Source: Melitaea cinxia
Taxonomy: Eukaryota > Arthropoda > Insecta > Lepidoptera > Nymphalidae
Assembly (NCBI RefSeq): GCF_905220565.1
Contig: NC_059403.1
Location: 1,612,001 to 1,676,000 of the forward strand
Direction of reading: 5' to 3'
DNA: 64,000 nucleotides
Shown here piece by piece: positions 22,890 to 35,362 of the stretch (the first letter of the stretch is position 1; each line of letters begins with the position of its first letter). A program made the translations under genes and the position numbers. A model generated the notes under the pieces. The model was not told the DNA's origin. It did no database searches and worked only from the letters and a program-made list of their open reading frames with translations.

Positions 22890-23065
22890 AGCTTTTACCT
22901 GCAGCTTCGCTCGTATTGATTTTTTTTTAATAAAAAAGTATCCTATCTTACTTCTAATATATCCAAAAATATGTGTAACAAGTTTCACGATGATCGGTTA
23001 AGTAGTTTTCGCGTGAAAGCGTAACAAACAAACTTACATTCACATTTATAATATTACTAGAGATA
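22890..23065. repeat. RTE-like LINE 3' tail
   Basis: It starts 'actagcttttacctgcagct' and ends with 'gcgtgaaagcgtaacaaaca...atattactag'. This is the common RTE tail with no ORF. Confidence 0.7.
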
Positions 23066-23163
23066 TGTGTCAATTGGATCAATGAAATGGCTACGATCGC
23101 TTAATAAATTAAGTGCTTCTAAATACTTGGAATTTCATTTAAATATTGTTTTTTTAGTATTAC

Positions 23164-23405
23164 TAGGTCGACAAACAAGCGTACGGCTTACATACGGCAA
23201 GCGATTACCGTAGCTTATAGACGCCTGCAACACCAGAAGCATTCCCATTTCCCTTCATGGGCTCTGGTCACCTTACTCTCCAGCAAGAACACAATACTGC
23301 TTGAAAACACTATTATTTAACTGTGATCTCCTGTAAGGTACTACCCCAGTCGGGCTGCTCCATATCTTGAGCAGGAAATTTCCTGCTATGACCTACCTCA
23401 GTTAA
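23164..23405 (+). repeat. Family C repeat, near full length
   Basis: 'ctaggtcgacaaacaagcgt', 'agcgattaccgtagcttata', 'cgcctgcaacaccagaagca', then 'gctgctccatatcttgagca' and 'ggaaatttcctgctatgacc'. The middle differs slightly from the 40762 copy. Confidence 0.85.
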
Positions 23406-23754
23406 AATAAAAGTTTTATAAAGTAAGACAAAATAGGCAATTATTGAAATTTGAAAGGATAAGTTTGTATGACATATCTTCATTTAAAATGCTAGATAAA
23501 TGTCACTTAATTTTAAGTCCATTGCAAAAAATTGTATGTCGTAACAGTATTTTTGAAAATTCATTCTTTAAGGTTATCCTCTCAAGGAGATTAAATAACT
23601 TTAGCGGGAAAATCCGCGACCAAAAACCTCACACGGTTTGAAAACCCCACAGACTATAAATAGATTTGTTTACTTGATATAAAAATAAGATACTAGCTTC
23701 ACTGGACATCGACTTCATTATTATTATGTTTTAAATACATGTGACAGATATTTT

Positions 23755-23848
23755 GACACACACATGAGTTCACGCATTTTTGCCGCGAACTTGTGGAGGC
23801 CTATGTCCAGCAGTGGACTGCAATAGGCTGGAATGATGGAATGATGAT
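23755..23848 (-). repeat. Family A repeat, head fragment
   Basis: 'acatgagttcacgcattttt', 'gaggcctatgtccagcagtg', then 'gactgcaataggctg'. It is followed by a short 'gatgatga' tail. Confidence 0.8.
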
Positions 23849-23903
23849 GACAGATATTTTACAAAAAACGATTACTTCGCCCAGTCGTATTTTGTACATA
23901 TCA

Positions 23904-24222
23904 CTTCACCATCACTTCAACAAATCGCAGTCCACTGCTGGACATCCACAAGTTCGCGCCAAAGTGGCGTGAGCTCATGTGTTTTGCCCATAGTCACCAC
24001 GCTGCGCAGACGGGTTGGTGACCGCAGAACTGGCTTCGTCGCACCAAAGACGCTACTCTCCGTCTTCGGCCTGTGTATTTCAAAGCCAGCAGTTGGATGG
24101 TTATCCCGCCATCAACTACAAGGTGGTAGTGGAACTGTGTTATCCCTTAGTCGCCTCTTACGACACCCACGGGAAGAGAGAGGGTGGCTATATTCCGTAC
24201 TGCCGTAACCACACAGCATATT
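23904..24222 (+). repeat. Family A SINE-like repeat, near full length
   Basis: Head 'cgcagtccactgctggacat' (with a 10-bp deletion) through 'acgacacccacgggaagaga', ending 'actgccgtaaccacacagca'. The 3' terminus is well preserved. Two overlapping short frames here are repeat artefacts. Confidence 0.88.
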
Positions 24223-24814
24223 TTTGTATTTATATTTCTGTACAAATATGACTCAGTATGTTATGTTTACAAATTTAATCTTATAAAATGTACAAGATGC
24301 CTATTTATACGATTGGTCGATGAAAATTTGAAGATATGAGAAGATTCCATGACAATACTTGTTTTAACGTAAACCCGGAAAAAAAACAATGTCACTCATA
24401 AACACGATAACATATGGGTTTTCAAAAATAAAATTGTTTTAATTTAAAATAGTCAAGCATGTCATCTGACGTCAGTAATAAAGTCCGCGACAAAAGCATT
24501 CATGGAAATTATCCTTTCGTAATTATGTTAAATTTTGAACAATCAATATTGTGTAATTTTTGTCCGATTTTCGTTCTTTAATATATAAAAATATCAAAAA
24601 AATCAATATAAAGTAAAGTAAAATATAAAAAAGTAAAATATAAAGTTTTTTATTATATATGAAAATGCGTCATCTACGTGAATAATACGTGCCTATTAAT
24701 AAAAAAAAACAATTAAATATAATATCTGCAATAACACAACAACACTAAACACTTTGCTTGTAACTTGAACTCATCGTCTAATCAAGAAATAACAGTGCGT
24801 TAAACTTTATATAC
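24223..24814. other. AT-rich spacer, no gene seen
   Basis: Nothing recognised apart from A-rich runs around 24590-24650. Confidence 0.5.
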
Positions 24815-24960
24815 TTACTAGCTGACCCCACAAACGTTGTTTTGCCATATATTTTATTAACCTTCTCACCCCCCCCCCCCCCCAATCCGAACTTAAACTT
24901 CCTGAAATTGGCGCGTTTAACAAACAAGCATTTCTGTTTTATAATATTAGTATAGATTAT
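24815..24960. repeat. RTE-like tail with a poly-C tract
   Basis: 'actagctgaccccacaaacg' followed by 'ttgttttgcc' is the tail signature. A run of 15 C lies at 24869-24883, then AT-rich sequence ending 'ataatattagtatag'. Confidence 0.6.
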
Positions 24961-25414
24961 GTAGAATATCTTTGGCAATAAATTGAATTTTTTCTTAATA
25001 GAATGTCGATTTTTGAGATAATTGTACCGTTCAAGTAGATAGAAGTAGACATTATATCATAGAGAATTGCTGTAAATATTGTGTTATTATAGAATTACAT
25101 ATACTGTCCACGTCACTATAACAAATACATGCAATTATTCTAAATACCTCGCCAGCTTTCCGTGTACATTGGCGAGCTTGCAGGCGCCACTACCACTTGT
25201 TTAATTTCAAACCGCATTTGTAGACATTTCGTTACAATAAATAAGTAGAGAATTCAAGGCTAACTAGATAGATTGGATTCCAGTTAGATAATTCCATAGA
25301 ATATACTTGTGCTGAATTATCGTGTGATAAATCTTAGGATTGTAGTTTAATTAGTTGTTACGGAAAGCCTCCTGTTACACGACGTTGTTATATCATATTA
25401 TTAGCCTTTATTGA

Positions 25415-25800
25415 ATACTAGCTACACCACGCGGTTTCGCCCGCGTGATTTCCAATCACTGAACATCGCTTCAGCCTGTGATATCCCACTACTGGGCATA
25501 GGCCTCTTTCCCCATGTAGGAGAAGGATCAGAGCTTAATCAACCACGCTGCTCCAATGCGGGTTGGCGGATATTTTAACTACTATGAGTAACGATCGCTA
25601 TCAGGTGTACATGATAACAACAGGGATCGAGGGCTTAACGTGATGTGAACGTGAACATAGCGAGATAAAATCGAAACGAGATAGAAATTCGAGACGAAAT
25701 AATATCTGCATACAAAGTTTCATTAAAATCGGTCTAGTAGATTTTGCGTGAAAGAGTTACAAATAAACATACATATATACATACATCATATATTCATAAT
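25415..25800. repeat. RTE-like tail interrupted by a SINE
   Basis: 'actagctacaccacgcggtt' and 'tcgcccgcgtgatt' start the tail. It resumes at about 25640 with 'gtttcattaaaatcggtcta' and 'ttgcgtgaaagagttacaaa', ending 'catattcataatattag'. The interruption is the family B copy at 25465. Confidence 0.65.
25465..25640 (-). repeat. Family B SINE, truncated, nested in an RTE tail
   Basis: 'atcgcttcagcctgtgatat', 'cccactactgggcataggcc', 'catgtaggagaaggatcaga' and 'ctatcaggtgtacatgataa'. It ends at 'gagggcttaacgtg', so about half of the element, including the tRNA head, is missing. Confidence 0.85.
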
Positions 25801-27379
25801 ATTAGTTTGACGTTATTTGTGTATAATGTTGTGCTTAAGACCTATTTTAGAGTTCCGTACAAAGTGTGGCAATGACAGCCTGTCACTAAAATTGCTTGGT
25901 CCGTTAATCTGTCAAAGGTTGTATATTTTTTACCGTAATAAATAAAACCTTCACAATGAAAAATAATATGAAAAATTAAAGATATTATAAATAATATTAA
26001 GATAACATTTTAATCTTTTTTATTTATTTTCCCCATTCTACCATTATACTTAAATTAAATTAAATGTTATAAAATATCTAAACACGTTTTAAAAACACAC
26101 TATATAAAAAAAAACTGACAATGATCTACTATTATCTATCTACCGTGATTGTCCTTACACATTACACGCCATGGTCACGGGTGACGTCTATATCGCCGAA
26201 ACATCGGGAGTTACAAAATGACAAACCGAAGTCTCCTTTATATGTAATATAGATTAAAAAATATGACAGATGCGGTAAGTCATATAGAATTAAAAGCGTT
26301 GATATAAAACCTCTTTTGATGATAAAGCTACGGTGTAAATCTAATTTTGTGTTTGTAAAATAATACATACTTGGTGCTATTCCGTCCAAACAAGCCGGCG
26401 TTTAGAGTATCATCCAGGTGACGTTCACAAGAATTTCAATCTCTTTTATGTGATTTATTTTGATTGAAAATACAAGTCTTGATATAAATGATAAATGGGG
26501 TTCAGATTTTTCTACGCCTGCCACGGTTTTATATCGAGACTACTGTCACTATTGCAGAACAGCATCTGCCGAGACTTACAAACAGAATATCAGTTTTTGC
26601 GACATTTTTATTTAGATCCTCTTATCCTCGAGCAATTATAAAAAGTTTTTAGTTCACGGAGCAATAAACTAATAAATGAATAACAACAAAATACATTTGA
26701 GGGTTAATCAACTTCCATTACGGTCATTTAGTCTTGTTATCTGTGACGCTCTCAAAGAAAAAGGACATCAAACACAGTGAAACTATAATTACAGACTTTT
26801 TATACAGTTTTTATATTTCCAATGTGTAATAAATAAGATACAGAACGCAATGTATTTTTTTTACTACGGTGCTGTTTTAAAAGTCGTAAATTATACTGAG
26901 AAATTTTGATCTTCGCAACAATTCATAAACAATCTTTGTTTACAGAAATGCCCGCGAGATATAATTATGGGATATTATTGTATTAACATATCTGCCGAGC
27001 GATCAAATCCAGTATTGGATCAAAAACAAATCGTGCGATGCATTACGGAACGTTTCTATTGAAGCGAGTAAATAAGTTGGTTTTTACGCTCATTCTTAGA
27101 AATGCTACTTAACGTTAAAGTAATAAATAATAGCAATCATAATAATAAATAACTTGTCAGTGTTGCAGTAGAAATAAACATTAAAAAAAATCTTTATAAA
27201 TTATTCAGATATTAAAAGGTTATTTAACTTCTTGGTTAGTAAAAATAATCATAAATAAAATAAATATCTGTAACATACACACACGGTCGCCTATTCCTAA
27301 GAGAAGCATTATAATGCTTGTATTATAGGTAACAGTCGACTGATATAGCTAATTTTTTTTTTCGATATATATACACACA
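25801..27379. other. Spacer, no confirmed gene
   Basis: A minus-strand frame at 26162-26389 (with DDTLNAGLFGRNST-like sequence just upstream in another frame) lacks a start and acceptor. Nothing is supported. Confidence 0.45.
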
Positions 27380-27497
27380 AAAAATACACCCATAAATAAC
27401 TATATTACACCCAGACTCGGACTGGAAGCGAACCTACAACCTCCAGGGCAGAAAGAAGGGTCACGACAAACTGCGCCAACGGGCTAGTAAAAAAATT
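27380..27497 (-). repeat. Family D tRNA-derived SINE
   Basis: The reverse complement of 'gactagcccgttggcgcagt' is at 27475-27494 (with small changes), with the T-arm-like block near 27425. The 74-codon minus frame is an artefact. Confidence 0.78.
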
Positions 27498-28019
27498 GGT
27501 TGTCTGTAAAGTTGGTTTACAGACATCACAAAACATCTCCTCGAACGCATAGGCCAATCGAGTGGAAGAGACATAGATGCGGCGCAAGCGTACAATGAGC
27601 GTAACGGGACAAACAGCGTAACTGGACAAAGAGTCATCGTTTTTCGTGTATGTATCCGGCGTTCATCGATTTATTAAACGTCGTCACGTCAAAAGAAATC
27701 AATAAATTCATTTTGAAAATAAAATAATTTAATCAAACGTCTCGTCATGAAGCTGATTGTTACGGCATTAAAATAGAGCGTGTTACATCACTCTGTCACG
27801 TGAAGCTTAGACAAGCGCAACGTGGTTAGATTCTAGCATCGTTTCAACTAAATTACATATAAAGTTGTTGCCTGAGTGTTTCTTATAATATTTTACACCG
27901 CAATTTTTCATACTCCATTGTTAAATCGTTTTATTTGTTTCTACGGTAAAAACAATACAATTTATAGTAAATGATGTAAATATTTGAAATTGTTCTTATT
28001 TATATATTATTATAAATAA
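27498..28019. other. Spacer, no gene seen
   Basis: 27530-27640 is less AT-rich but has no supported frame. Confidence 0.5.
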
Positions 28020-28100
28020 AACACATGAGTTCACGTTATTTTTGGCGTAAACTTGTGGAGGCCTATGTCCAGCAGTGGACTGTATAGGCTGTGATGATAT
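28020..28100 (-). repeat. Family A repeat, head fragment
   Basis: 'acacatgagttcacgttatt', 'gaggcctatgtccagcagtg', 'gactgtataggctg'. Confidence 0.8.
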
Positions 28101-29869
28101 ATTATTATTTGGCGTTTTGAATTGAATTTCCAAGCGATAAAAAGTAGTATTTAAAAGAATATTAGCGCAAAAATAATACAAAGGATCCGTATGCTTCTAT
28201 GTTCGTTCGATAGCGGGAGATTGCGGTTTTTTACGTGCAAATAAATGTTTTATTGCAATTGGTACATCATTCGAGTACAGAATTAATTTTAACTTGCTTG
28301 AAATTTTAATAACACTACATAAATAGATATTGATTCTATTACGATTTAAGGAATTTTAAATAGTTTTACATATAATACGTACAAAAGAACAGGTTATAGT
28401 TGTCAAGTTATAGTTTTTTTTTCTTGGCAGACGTTTTAGGGTCGCATAACGTCAAAACAGTCTTATCGCTAACCGAATAAGTTTTATCTAAAAAACATGA
28501 GTGACACAAATATATGTATATTTATAACGAGCAATGTATTTACAATTTGATATTCTTAACCTAAATTTGTATTTCCGTGTGCATGAACAATTATTACTCG
28601 GCAAGGGAACCAGAGCGTTGGCCCGAAGCGTACATTCACCGCAATTTCGCGAAAAATAATGACAAAGCGGTTCATTCACGAAACCGGTCACATTTTGGAT
28701 AATAATTTAGATTTGCGCAAGTAATTTTAGCAACTCTTTGAATCGGCTTTTACTTTACAGTGAACAAGATTTCCTTCCTATTTTATTTGTCGTGTAACAA
28801 CCGATGGTATTGAATATTTTTGTATTCATAATTTTTTTTTATTAGTTTTATATGCAGGCGAGTTGTTGGTATGTTTTGTTTTGTTAAATTTAACGTGACA
28901 GCTGACTGAACGCGTTCTTCGCCCGTATGACCTTTGGACCCAGCCCAAGGTGTAACGCGAGAAACCCTTGAGAAACTGTTTGTCGGCTACCGCGTAAAAT
29001 ACTCAATACAGATATTGAAGGCTGTGTAATAAAATGTAAATTTCCAACGACCATCATTAAAAATAACAATTGTATAAAGATAACGTTAAGATTATTTAAA
29101 CACATCGTATGACTGTATAATGTAGTGGGAATTGTAGTTGCGGAAGATGTTCTGAAAACGACGTCATGCACTTCAATTCATTATTTACAGGTGAATTACG
29201 CAGTACCGTATTTTTCTCACACGCTTAAAGCCTTTACTTAAATTGCGATATTCGTATGTAAGTTGTTTGAAATTTTCAAGATGATTCTTAGTCATGCATG
29301 TCTCCGCCGAACCAACCTTGGGTCTTATTAGGTTTTTTCGGTGACATTATAATATTCATGTACCAGAGAGCTGGTATAGTAATGGCGAAAGTTTGAACTT
29401 GTAAAGATCACGTGACAAAATCTCATCTGATTTGTATGTAGTGTTTTCTATTTATTATATTTAGTAATTCTTATTACTTGGTTAAAAAAAATATACGGCT
29501 GAGTAAAACTTCTTTGTATTTGCAAATTTTTCGGTCTGTGTTTAAATATACATATCACACTTTTATACATTTAATATATCCATGAACACTTGAAAGATGG
29601 TAAAACTAATTGCATAGTATACACAGATGATTCAAATATTTATATTTATATATAAGTAATTAGTATAAAGTACTAAACAGTTTTATATACACCTGTTTAA
29701 ATGATATTTCAAAGATTTCCACAAATTCTATTGACGGTAAATCACAAATTGCGCTTCGAACCCGTCTTTATAATTATAATAACATAATTATATATGTATA
29801 TTCTAATATTTTTCCATTTTAATCCCAGTTTAATCACTGTTACAAGCTCCATAGTTACAAATAAATATA
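28101..29869. other. Spacer, no confirmed gene
   Basis: About 1.8 kb. The 93-codon minus frame at 28890-29171 has a mildly coding-like C-terminal half but no splice context. Nothing is named. Confidence 0.45.
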
Positions 29870-30490
29870 AATAATTGTGTTTGCTCGCAAACGAAAAAAA
29901 AAACCGACTTAAATTATATGGTAGTAATACATCGTAGATTGACGAAAAAATAGTCAAGTAACTACGCGTTTCAAAGATTACTCAAAAAGTAGTTATCAGA
30001 TCTCGATAAAATTTATAGGTGACCACATGATAAACTTCAGCTTTCGATTAAATTAAAAATTATCAAAATCGGTATACCCAGTAAAAAGTTATTGTGGATT
30101 TTCGAGAGTTTCCCTCGATTTCTCTGAGATTCCATCATCAGATCCTGGTTTTCTTATCATAATACCAAACTAGGGATATCTACTTTCCAACAAAAAAAGA
30201 ATTACCAAAATCGGTACATCCAGTAGAAAGTTATGCGGTATAATACAACGTAGATCGACGAAAAAAGCGTCAAGTAAAAACGCATTATTAAATATAACTT
30301 GAAAAGCAGTTGTTAGATCTCAAATAAATTTAAATGAGACCAAATGACACACACCACCTTTCGATTAAAAGAAAATTTGTCGAAATCGCTCCACCCAGTC
30401 AAAAGTTCTGAAGTAACATACATAAAAATAAAAAATAAAATACAGTCGAATTGAGGACCTCCTCCTTTTTGGAAGTCCTTTAATAAACGC
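29870..30490. repeat. Family E interspersed repeat, long copy
   Basis: It starts 'ttgtgtttgctcgcaaacga' then 'aaaccgactt', and ends 'acagtcgaattgaggacctc' then 'ctcctttttggaagtcctt'. The ends are inverted versions of 'ccgacttc'. Inside, 'acaacgtagatcgacgaaaa' occurs twice, so the body is itself partly duplicated. Confidence 0.7.
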
Positions 30491-30496
30491 TTCACA

Positions 30497-30632
30497 CTCA
30501 ATGGCCTCCAGTGGGATTTTCTCATGTATTGGGGTCCTAGAAACACCTACTCAAGCAGAAACGCCCAGACCGCGACAAACATCTATATGGCCAAAACAAA
30601 TGTCTATCGTGAGCGGGAATTGAACCACAATT
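30497..30632 (-). repeat. Diverged tRNA-derived SINE fragment
   Basis: 'cgcccagaccgcgacaaaca', 'tatggccaaaacaaatgtct' and 'gagcgggaattgaaccacaa' resemble the reverse complement of family B's head region with a T-arm-like segment. Confidence 0.5.
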
Positions 30633-30959
30633 TTCTTAATTTTTACATTCAAAAAAATATAAAAAAAAAAAAAACAATTTCCAAAACACGTAAAATAGGA
30701 AACATATCTCATCTATTTCGTCACGTATTTATTGTATGATATATATATATTGTATGATGTTATGAATATTATTTAATTAGTTTTTTATTTTCAAGAATCT
30801 GTATATTATCTACATTACTCACTATCACAGGTTGGCTGGAAGAGGTCTCTTCTAGAGATAAGTCCACCGTTGCTAACTAAATTTGTATATATATAACTGT
30901 ATATATAAATATAAAATTATCATTTTATTCTAAATTACATTTATTTAAAATTATATTAT
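30633..30959. repeat. LINE-type 3' tail and AT-rich flanks
   Basis: 'ggttggctggaagaggtctc' followed by 'ttctagagataagtccaccg' is the same tail type as at 7795 and 58285. Confidence 0.5.
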
Positions 30960-31165
30960 CGCGGTAGGGTGCAGCAGGAAATATCCTGTTTAAAATCTAT
31001 AGCTACCAGCCTGGGAAAGTATTTCAATCTAAGAGAAAATCTACTAGAATATTGCTCTCAAGTATTTCTGTGTTCCCGTGGTGACTAAGTACAGTGACCT
31101 TGGGGAGGGTTGGGGGTAGAGTCGACAACGCGCTTGCCATGCTTCTGGTGTCACAGCACGCTGTT
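30960..31165 (-). repeat. Family C repeat, diverged
   Basis: 'gcagcaggaaatatcctgtt' and 'tattgctctcaagtatttct' to 'gtagagtcgacaacgcgctt' then 'gccatgcttctggtg' follow the family in reverse. Confidence 0.7.
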
Positions 31166-31354
31166 TTTGCCACCCTGGTTGTTTAAAAAGAGAACAAAAA
31201 TTATTATTGTTCTTTATCAATAGCGATAAAATGTTTCCCAAAAGATAATTAACATTTTTTTTTTTTGTATTTTACATAATAATTAGGTATTATAGCACGA
31301 TAATATACTCGTATCAATAGCCTTGTACACCGTTTAGGTTAAATATAATGCCGT

Positions 31355-31560
31355 TTGCTTGGAAAGGAAAAAAACCGACTTCAATTTGCTCGAAAAGTAT
31401 GGTACGACGTACAATTTAAATGGGACCACATGGCAAGCACAGCTTTTTAGTAAAAAAAGAGTATACGGTCCACCCCGTAAAAAGATAATGTAAAACACAT
31501 CAAAAATACATTCGAATTTTGAACCTGCTCTTTTCGTCGGTCGGAGTCGGTTAAAATCGT
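31355..31560. repeat. Family E repeat, partial
   Basis: 'aaaaaccgacttcaatttgc', 'tttaaatgggaccacatggc', ending near 'gtcggagtcggttaaaatc'. Confidence 0.6.
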
Positions 31561-31871
31561 GCGAAATCGTAACGCTTTCAATATTAAGAACGTCATTCAC
31601 TTAAACGATGTGAATGTGATATTTGGAGAAAGTTTGTCCTTTCTGGGTTATGTAAGCTGTCAGCCGCGAAGTATTTGCGAAAAGATTTTTTCATGCAATT
31701 AAATTATTTTAACCCTTATAAGTTTGAATTTCCTTATCAAAATGAATACATGACGAAAATCCGTCATTCCAGTATTCGTCTATTTACTATTGATTAACTG
31801 TAAGTGTAATACTCGAAAAACGTAAACATTTACATTGTATAACATTTTCCTAGATATTTTTTTACATAACT

Positions 31872-32060
31872 AGGTCGGCAAACAAGCGTACGACTCATCT
31901 GATGGTAAGCGATTACCGTAGCTTATAGACGTCTATTACACCAGAAGCATCGCAAGCGCGTTGCCGACCCTATCCCCACTTCCCCTCAAAAGCCACCTTA
32001 CTCACCAAAAAGAACATAGAACTGCTTGAAAACAGTTTTATTTAGCTGTGATCTTATATA
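31872..32060 (+). repeat. Family C repeat
   Basis: 'ctaggtcggcaaacaagcgt', 'agcgattaccgtagcttata', 'aagcatcgcaagcgcgttgc'. It ends after 'acagttttatttagctgtga'. Confidence 0.85.
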
Positions 32061-33244
32061 ACTAATGCTTTTATTAAATTATTTAATTTTTTTACGAAGT
32101 TATATTATATTTCGAATTACTTATATAAAAGAAAACAATTTAAGTTCGATGGCATTCCGATAAAAGTAATAATCCATTCCTTTTTTCCTCCTAATTAATT
32201 TTTTTATCGAAAGCGAACAAGAATTAATATTTCCATAGTTATGTATCTATTATTAACGATCTAAATGATTGACGTATGTAATATATAGTACATAGGTATA
32301 TACACTGTAATCTGAACACATTTTATGATAAACTTTACACTTGGTTCCTAGGCGGGTAATGACGCCATGATAAAAACCTATTATGATATCAATTCATAAC
32401 GCACATTCATTTATTATTACAGTGGGTATTCAGTGGTTATTACAGTGGGTAATTAGTGCAGACAAAAACAACTTAAATTAAATTATAAATGTTTACATAT
32501 TAATTGGTTAATTACGTTATTAAAATATTTCCTTTACACGTTAATCGAACACGAAGTTAATTAATGATACGAAAATAATTAAAACATTTAGAGTAGTTCA
32601 AGACATTTTATTGATATTCTTGTTTAATGCAAAATGAAATAAATAGAAAAATTAGGTTTAGATTAATGTGCATATCGAAACTTCGCTTTCACAAATGTCC
32701 TAGTGTTGCCATATTTGTGTTAAATACATAATAGTCTAAAAATTGTTATAACAAAAATATTATCGTTACCACACACGTAGTATTGCAATGATATTAAAAA
32801 TAACCTTGCGTCTTTGATAACAAAGTTCTTTATCGCAACAGCGGTGTAGATTATGGTGTTCATGGGATGTTAGACTGCTTTTACGGTAGAATTGATGGCT
32901 TAAGTGCACACTTTGATTACCTATTGAAAACTGAAGAAAACTATATTGCGTCATGATTCGATGCAATAATACGTATGCAGAATTAGAAAATTAGAATTTA
33001 GAAAAGCAATGATTCGTTAAAAACACGTTTATTTACATTTATTGTTATAAAACATTAAAGTACTTGTATTAATAAAATAATTCAGACCTGTACATAATAC
33101 AATAATAATAACTATGAGAATGACCAGGCTATGTCTGTCCGTAAGAGATATTCAGAAAAATGTGTTATATATAGGCGACCATAAGAATAATATTCAAATA
33201 TATATTCATTAAATCAAATCTTCAAATATTAAGTAAAGACTATA
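32061..33244. other. AT-rich spacer, no gene seen
   Basis: No coding exon or repeat recognised. Confidence 0.5.
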
Positions 33245-33400
33245 CTGATTATAGTGAAACAACTTTTTTTGGATTTTATCGCGGTTTATTAAATTTTTTA
33301 GATTCCCCGACGTTTCGGATAATTTACAGCAAACATGGTCGCGGGAGAACTGTGGGGAGAGATCATTATAATTAGTGAGATTCGCGTAAATATTAGAAAA
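33245..33400 (-). mobile_element. Penelope-like element terminal fragment
   Basis: The reverse complement of the Penelope-like 3' end at 46840: 'gtgaaacaactttttttgga', 'ttttatcgcggtttatta', 'cccgacgtttcggataattt', 'acagcaaacatgg'. It is followed by the forward-oriented 'gattcgcgtaaatattagaa', which also occurs after the 46.9-kb copy. Confidence 0.65.
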
Positions 33401-33455
33401 TCATATCAAAAATCGACCGTTCCAGCGAGGATCGAACGGTCGATTTTTGATATGA
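33401..33455. repeat. Perfect 22-bp hairpin with a T-arm-like apex
   Basis: The arm 'tcatatcaaaaatcgaccgt'+'tc' at 33401-33422 is exactly complementary to 33434-33455 across an 11-base loop 'cagcgaggatc'. Read on the minus strand the apex gives 'gttcgatcctcgctggaac', resembling a tRNA T-arm. It abuts the Penelope fragment. Confidence 0.9.
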
Positions 33456-34179
33456 TATTCAAAAATGTTAAGAATTCCTAACGTGTGGGTAACACAAAAA
33501 TAAATCGTACAAATATATACCGAAATTGTATTATTATTAATATTTCACTAAACAAATTTAACCACGTTGTAATAGATTAATATAGATGTACTTTGCCTCG
33601 CTAAAGGCTATTAAAAATGTGATTTGAAAATAATCCGTCAATGGTTCCGTATTCAGAAACTATAACAATATTTATTGAATGTCCTGCAAAGTATATTCAA
33701 GTGTGCAAAGAATAAATAATAACCTGTTATTCTTAATTCAAAAATCTATAAAATGCAGGAAAAACAAGTTTTTACATAAGCATTCTTTTTTTTCTACATT
33801 TGAAGATTGTGTTGCAAAAACATGATTGCTATACAAATTAATGAAAATTGCGTTTGAATGCTACGTCCGTGAAAAATATTGTTATTACGTGATTATTAAA
33901 ATACTCTGTCACTTGACTATTGAAATTTATTAAACGTAAATTCATAATAGTAGGTATTTTATGAGTATCACGCTTTGAAATCAGCTTACGCTTTTGGTCA
34001 CAGTAATTTATCAGAAAGATTACTAAATTACCGATTATTTATGCTTTAAATACCTTTGCATGGAATAATTACATTTATATAATATGGTATATGTATTATA
34101 TGTAACGAATGAAAAACTAATTTATAAACACAATTTTCTGCCCTCGAATTCGTTCGCATGAACTACATGAACCCTTTTG
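33456..34179. other. AT-rich spacer, no gene seen
   Basis: Nothing recognised. Confidence 0.5.
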
Positions 34180-34460
34180 CCGTCCTTTTTCACCCCCATA
34201 AAGATTGAACTTTTTGAGATCCTGAAATACGTCATTTTAAGTTTCTAACCAAGTAGTTAAATACCAATTTTTATCGATAAAGCTTAAAAACTAACAGTTT
34301 CATACAAACTTACCTCCTTTTTACTCTCTTAAGTGGCGAATTTTTACGATTCCTTTCGAAGTGATCACATTTGCAAAGTTTTAAGTTTCTAATCCTAGTA
34401 GTTTGGGCTTTGCGTTGTTATATCAGTCATTAAGTCAGTTTACCTTTTTATATGTTTAGA
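34180..34460. repeat. LINE-type tail, two tandem diverged units
   Basis: 'cattttaagtttctaaccaa' and 'aagttttaagtttctaatcc' mark two units. The second ends 'gtttgggctttgcgttgtta' then 'tatcagtcattaagtcag', a common lepidopteran non-LTR tail. A perfect donor-like motif at 34312 lies inside this repeat and is not taken as genic. Confidence 0.55.
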
Positions 34461-35085
34461 TTATAATGTATGACGTAATGAATTATTTACATAGTCGTCA
34501 GAATATAGTTAACCAAATGCTTGAGATGTCTTTATTAAATTTCACTTATTATTAGACAAAAAAAAAAGCTTTATCTACACGGTTTTTTCTATTTCATATT
34601 TAAAAAAAATGTACAAAATGAAAAATAGAACGTGAAACAACTGTCATGTTGTTCAACCATGATTTTTTTACAGAGAAACTCCAAGCGTTTCCATACGTAC
34701 ACGAGCATACTTTATTGTTATTATTTTGACCTTGAAAACATACCCTAAGCAACTATCCATTGAACATTATTAGCATTATATCATATTTGTATCATTTGAA
34801 CTTTAATATTTTAGTACTTCTGTTATGGAATCATTAATGTCGTACAAAAAATACTGTACTAGCATTTTTAAGAAGGTACGTGATTAAAATGTGTGGCGTC
34901 AAGCGGATTAAATATGATATAGTACATACGTTGATGACTATTATTCCATACTAATAATCGCTTCAATAATATGTTTTATGCGTAGGTGTATTGGTTTCAA
35001 CCACGATAAATGTCGATATTTTTTAGATAGAGCGACGCTAATGGTTATCGTTTCGCTTCTATATGGCCCAGCGTAATGTTTGCGA

Positions 35086-35362
35086 TCATTCAAGTATTAC
35101 GTAGGCAGAATTTGAGTACTTTTTAACCCCCTCCTCCTCCTTGTCAGCGAAAGTCAGCAAATTCGTCCCCTCTCCCAATATGCTAACATAAACATCGTTA
35201 TAGATATTTTAATCTATTTAGAAATAATAAATAAATATTGCTGACGTAACCACTATCTATATCTATAGGGGGGGAGACCCCCTCCCCCGGTACCTATGTC
35301 ATCAAAAATAAGCAAAACAATGACCGCCATGCCCATTCAGTGCTTACGTAATACTTGAATGA
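35086..35362. mobile_element. 277-bp MITE
   Basis: Terminal inverted repeats 'tcattcaagtattacgta' at 35086 and 'tacgtaatacttgaatga' ending at 35362 match over about 22 bp with one mismatch. The interior carries C-rich and G-rich runs ('ccccctcctcctcc', 'ggggggga', 'ccccctccccc') that could also pair. No target duplication is certain. Confidence 0.75.

Noticed and set aside
26583..26608. Minus-strand MSQKLIFC to GTAAGT
   Set aside because: Eight codons only. Donor preceded by TTT, a poor exon end.
28890..29171. 93-codon minus-strand ORF
   Set aside because: No start context, splice sites or family motif. Its first half is hydrophobic AT-driven sequence.
34312..34330. Perfect minus-strand splice donor GAG|GTAAGTTTG
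   Set aside because: It lies inside a two-unit LINE-type tail with no open frame before it.
34825..34875. Plus-strand ATG-to-donor frame MESLMSYKKYCTSIFKK|GTACGT
   Set aside because: Only 17 codons and a non-consensus donor. Expected by chance in AT-rich DNA.
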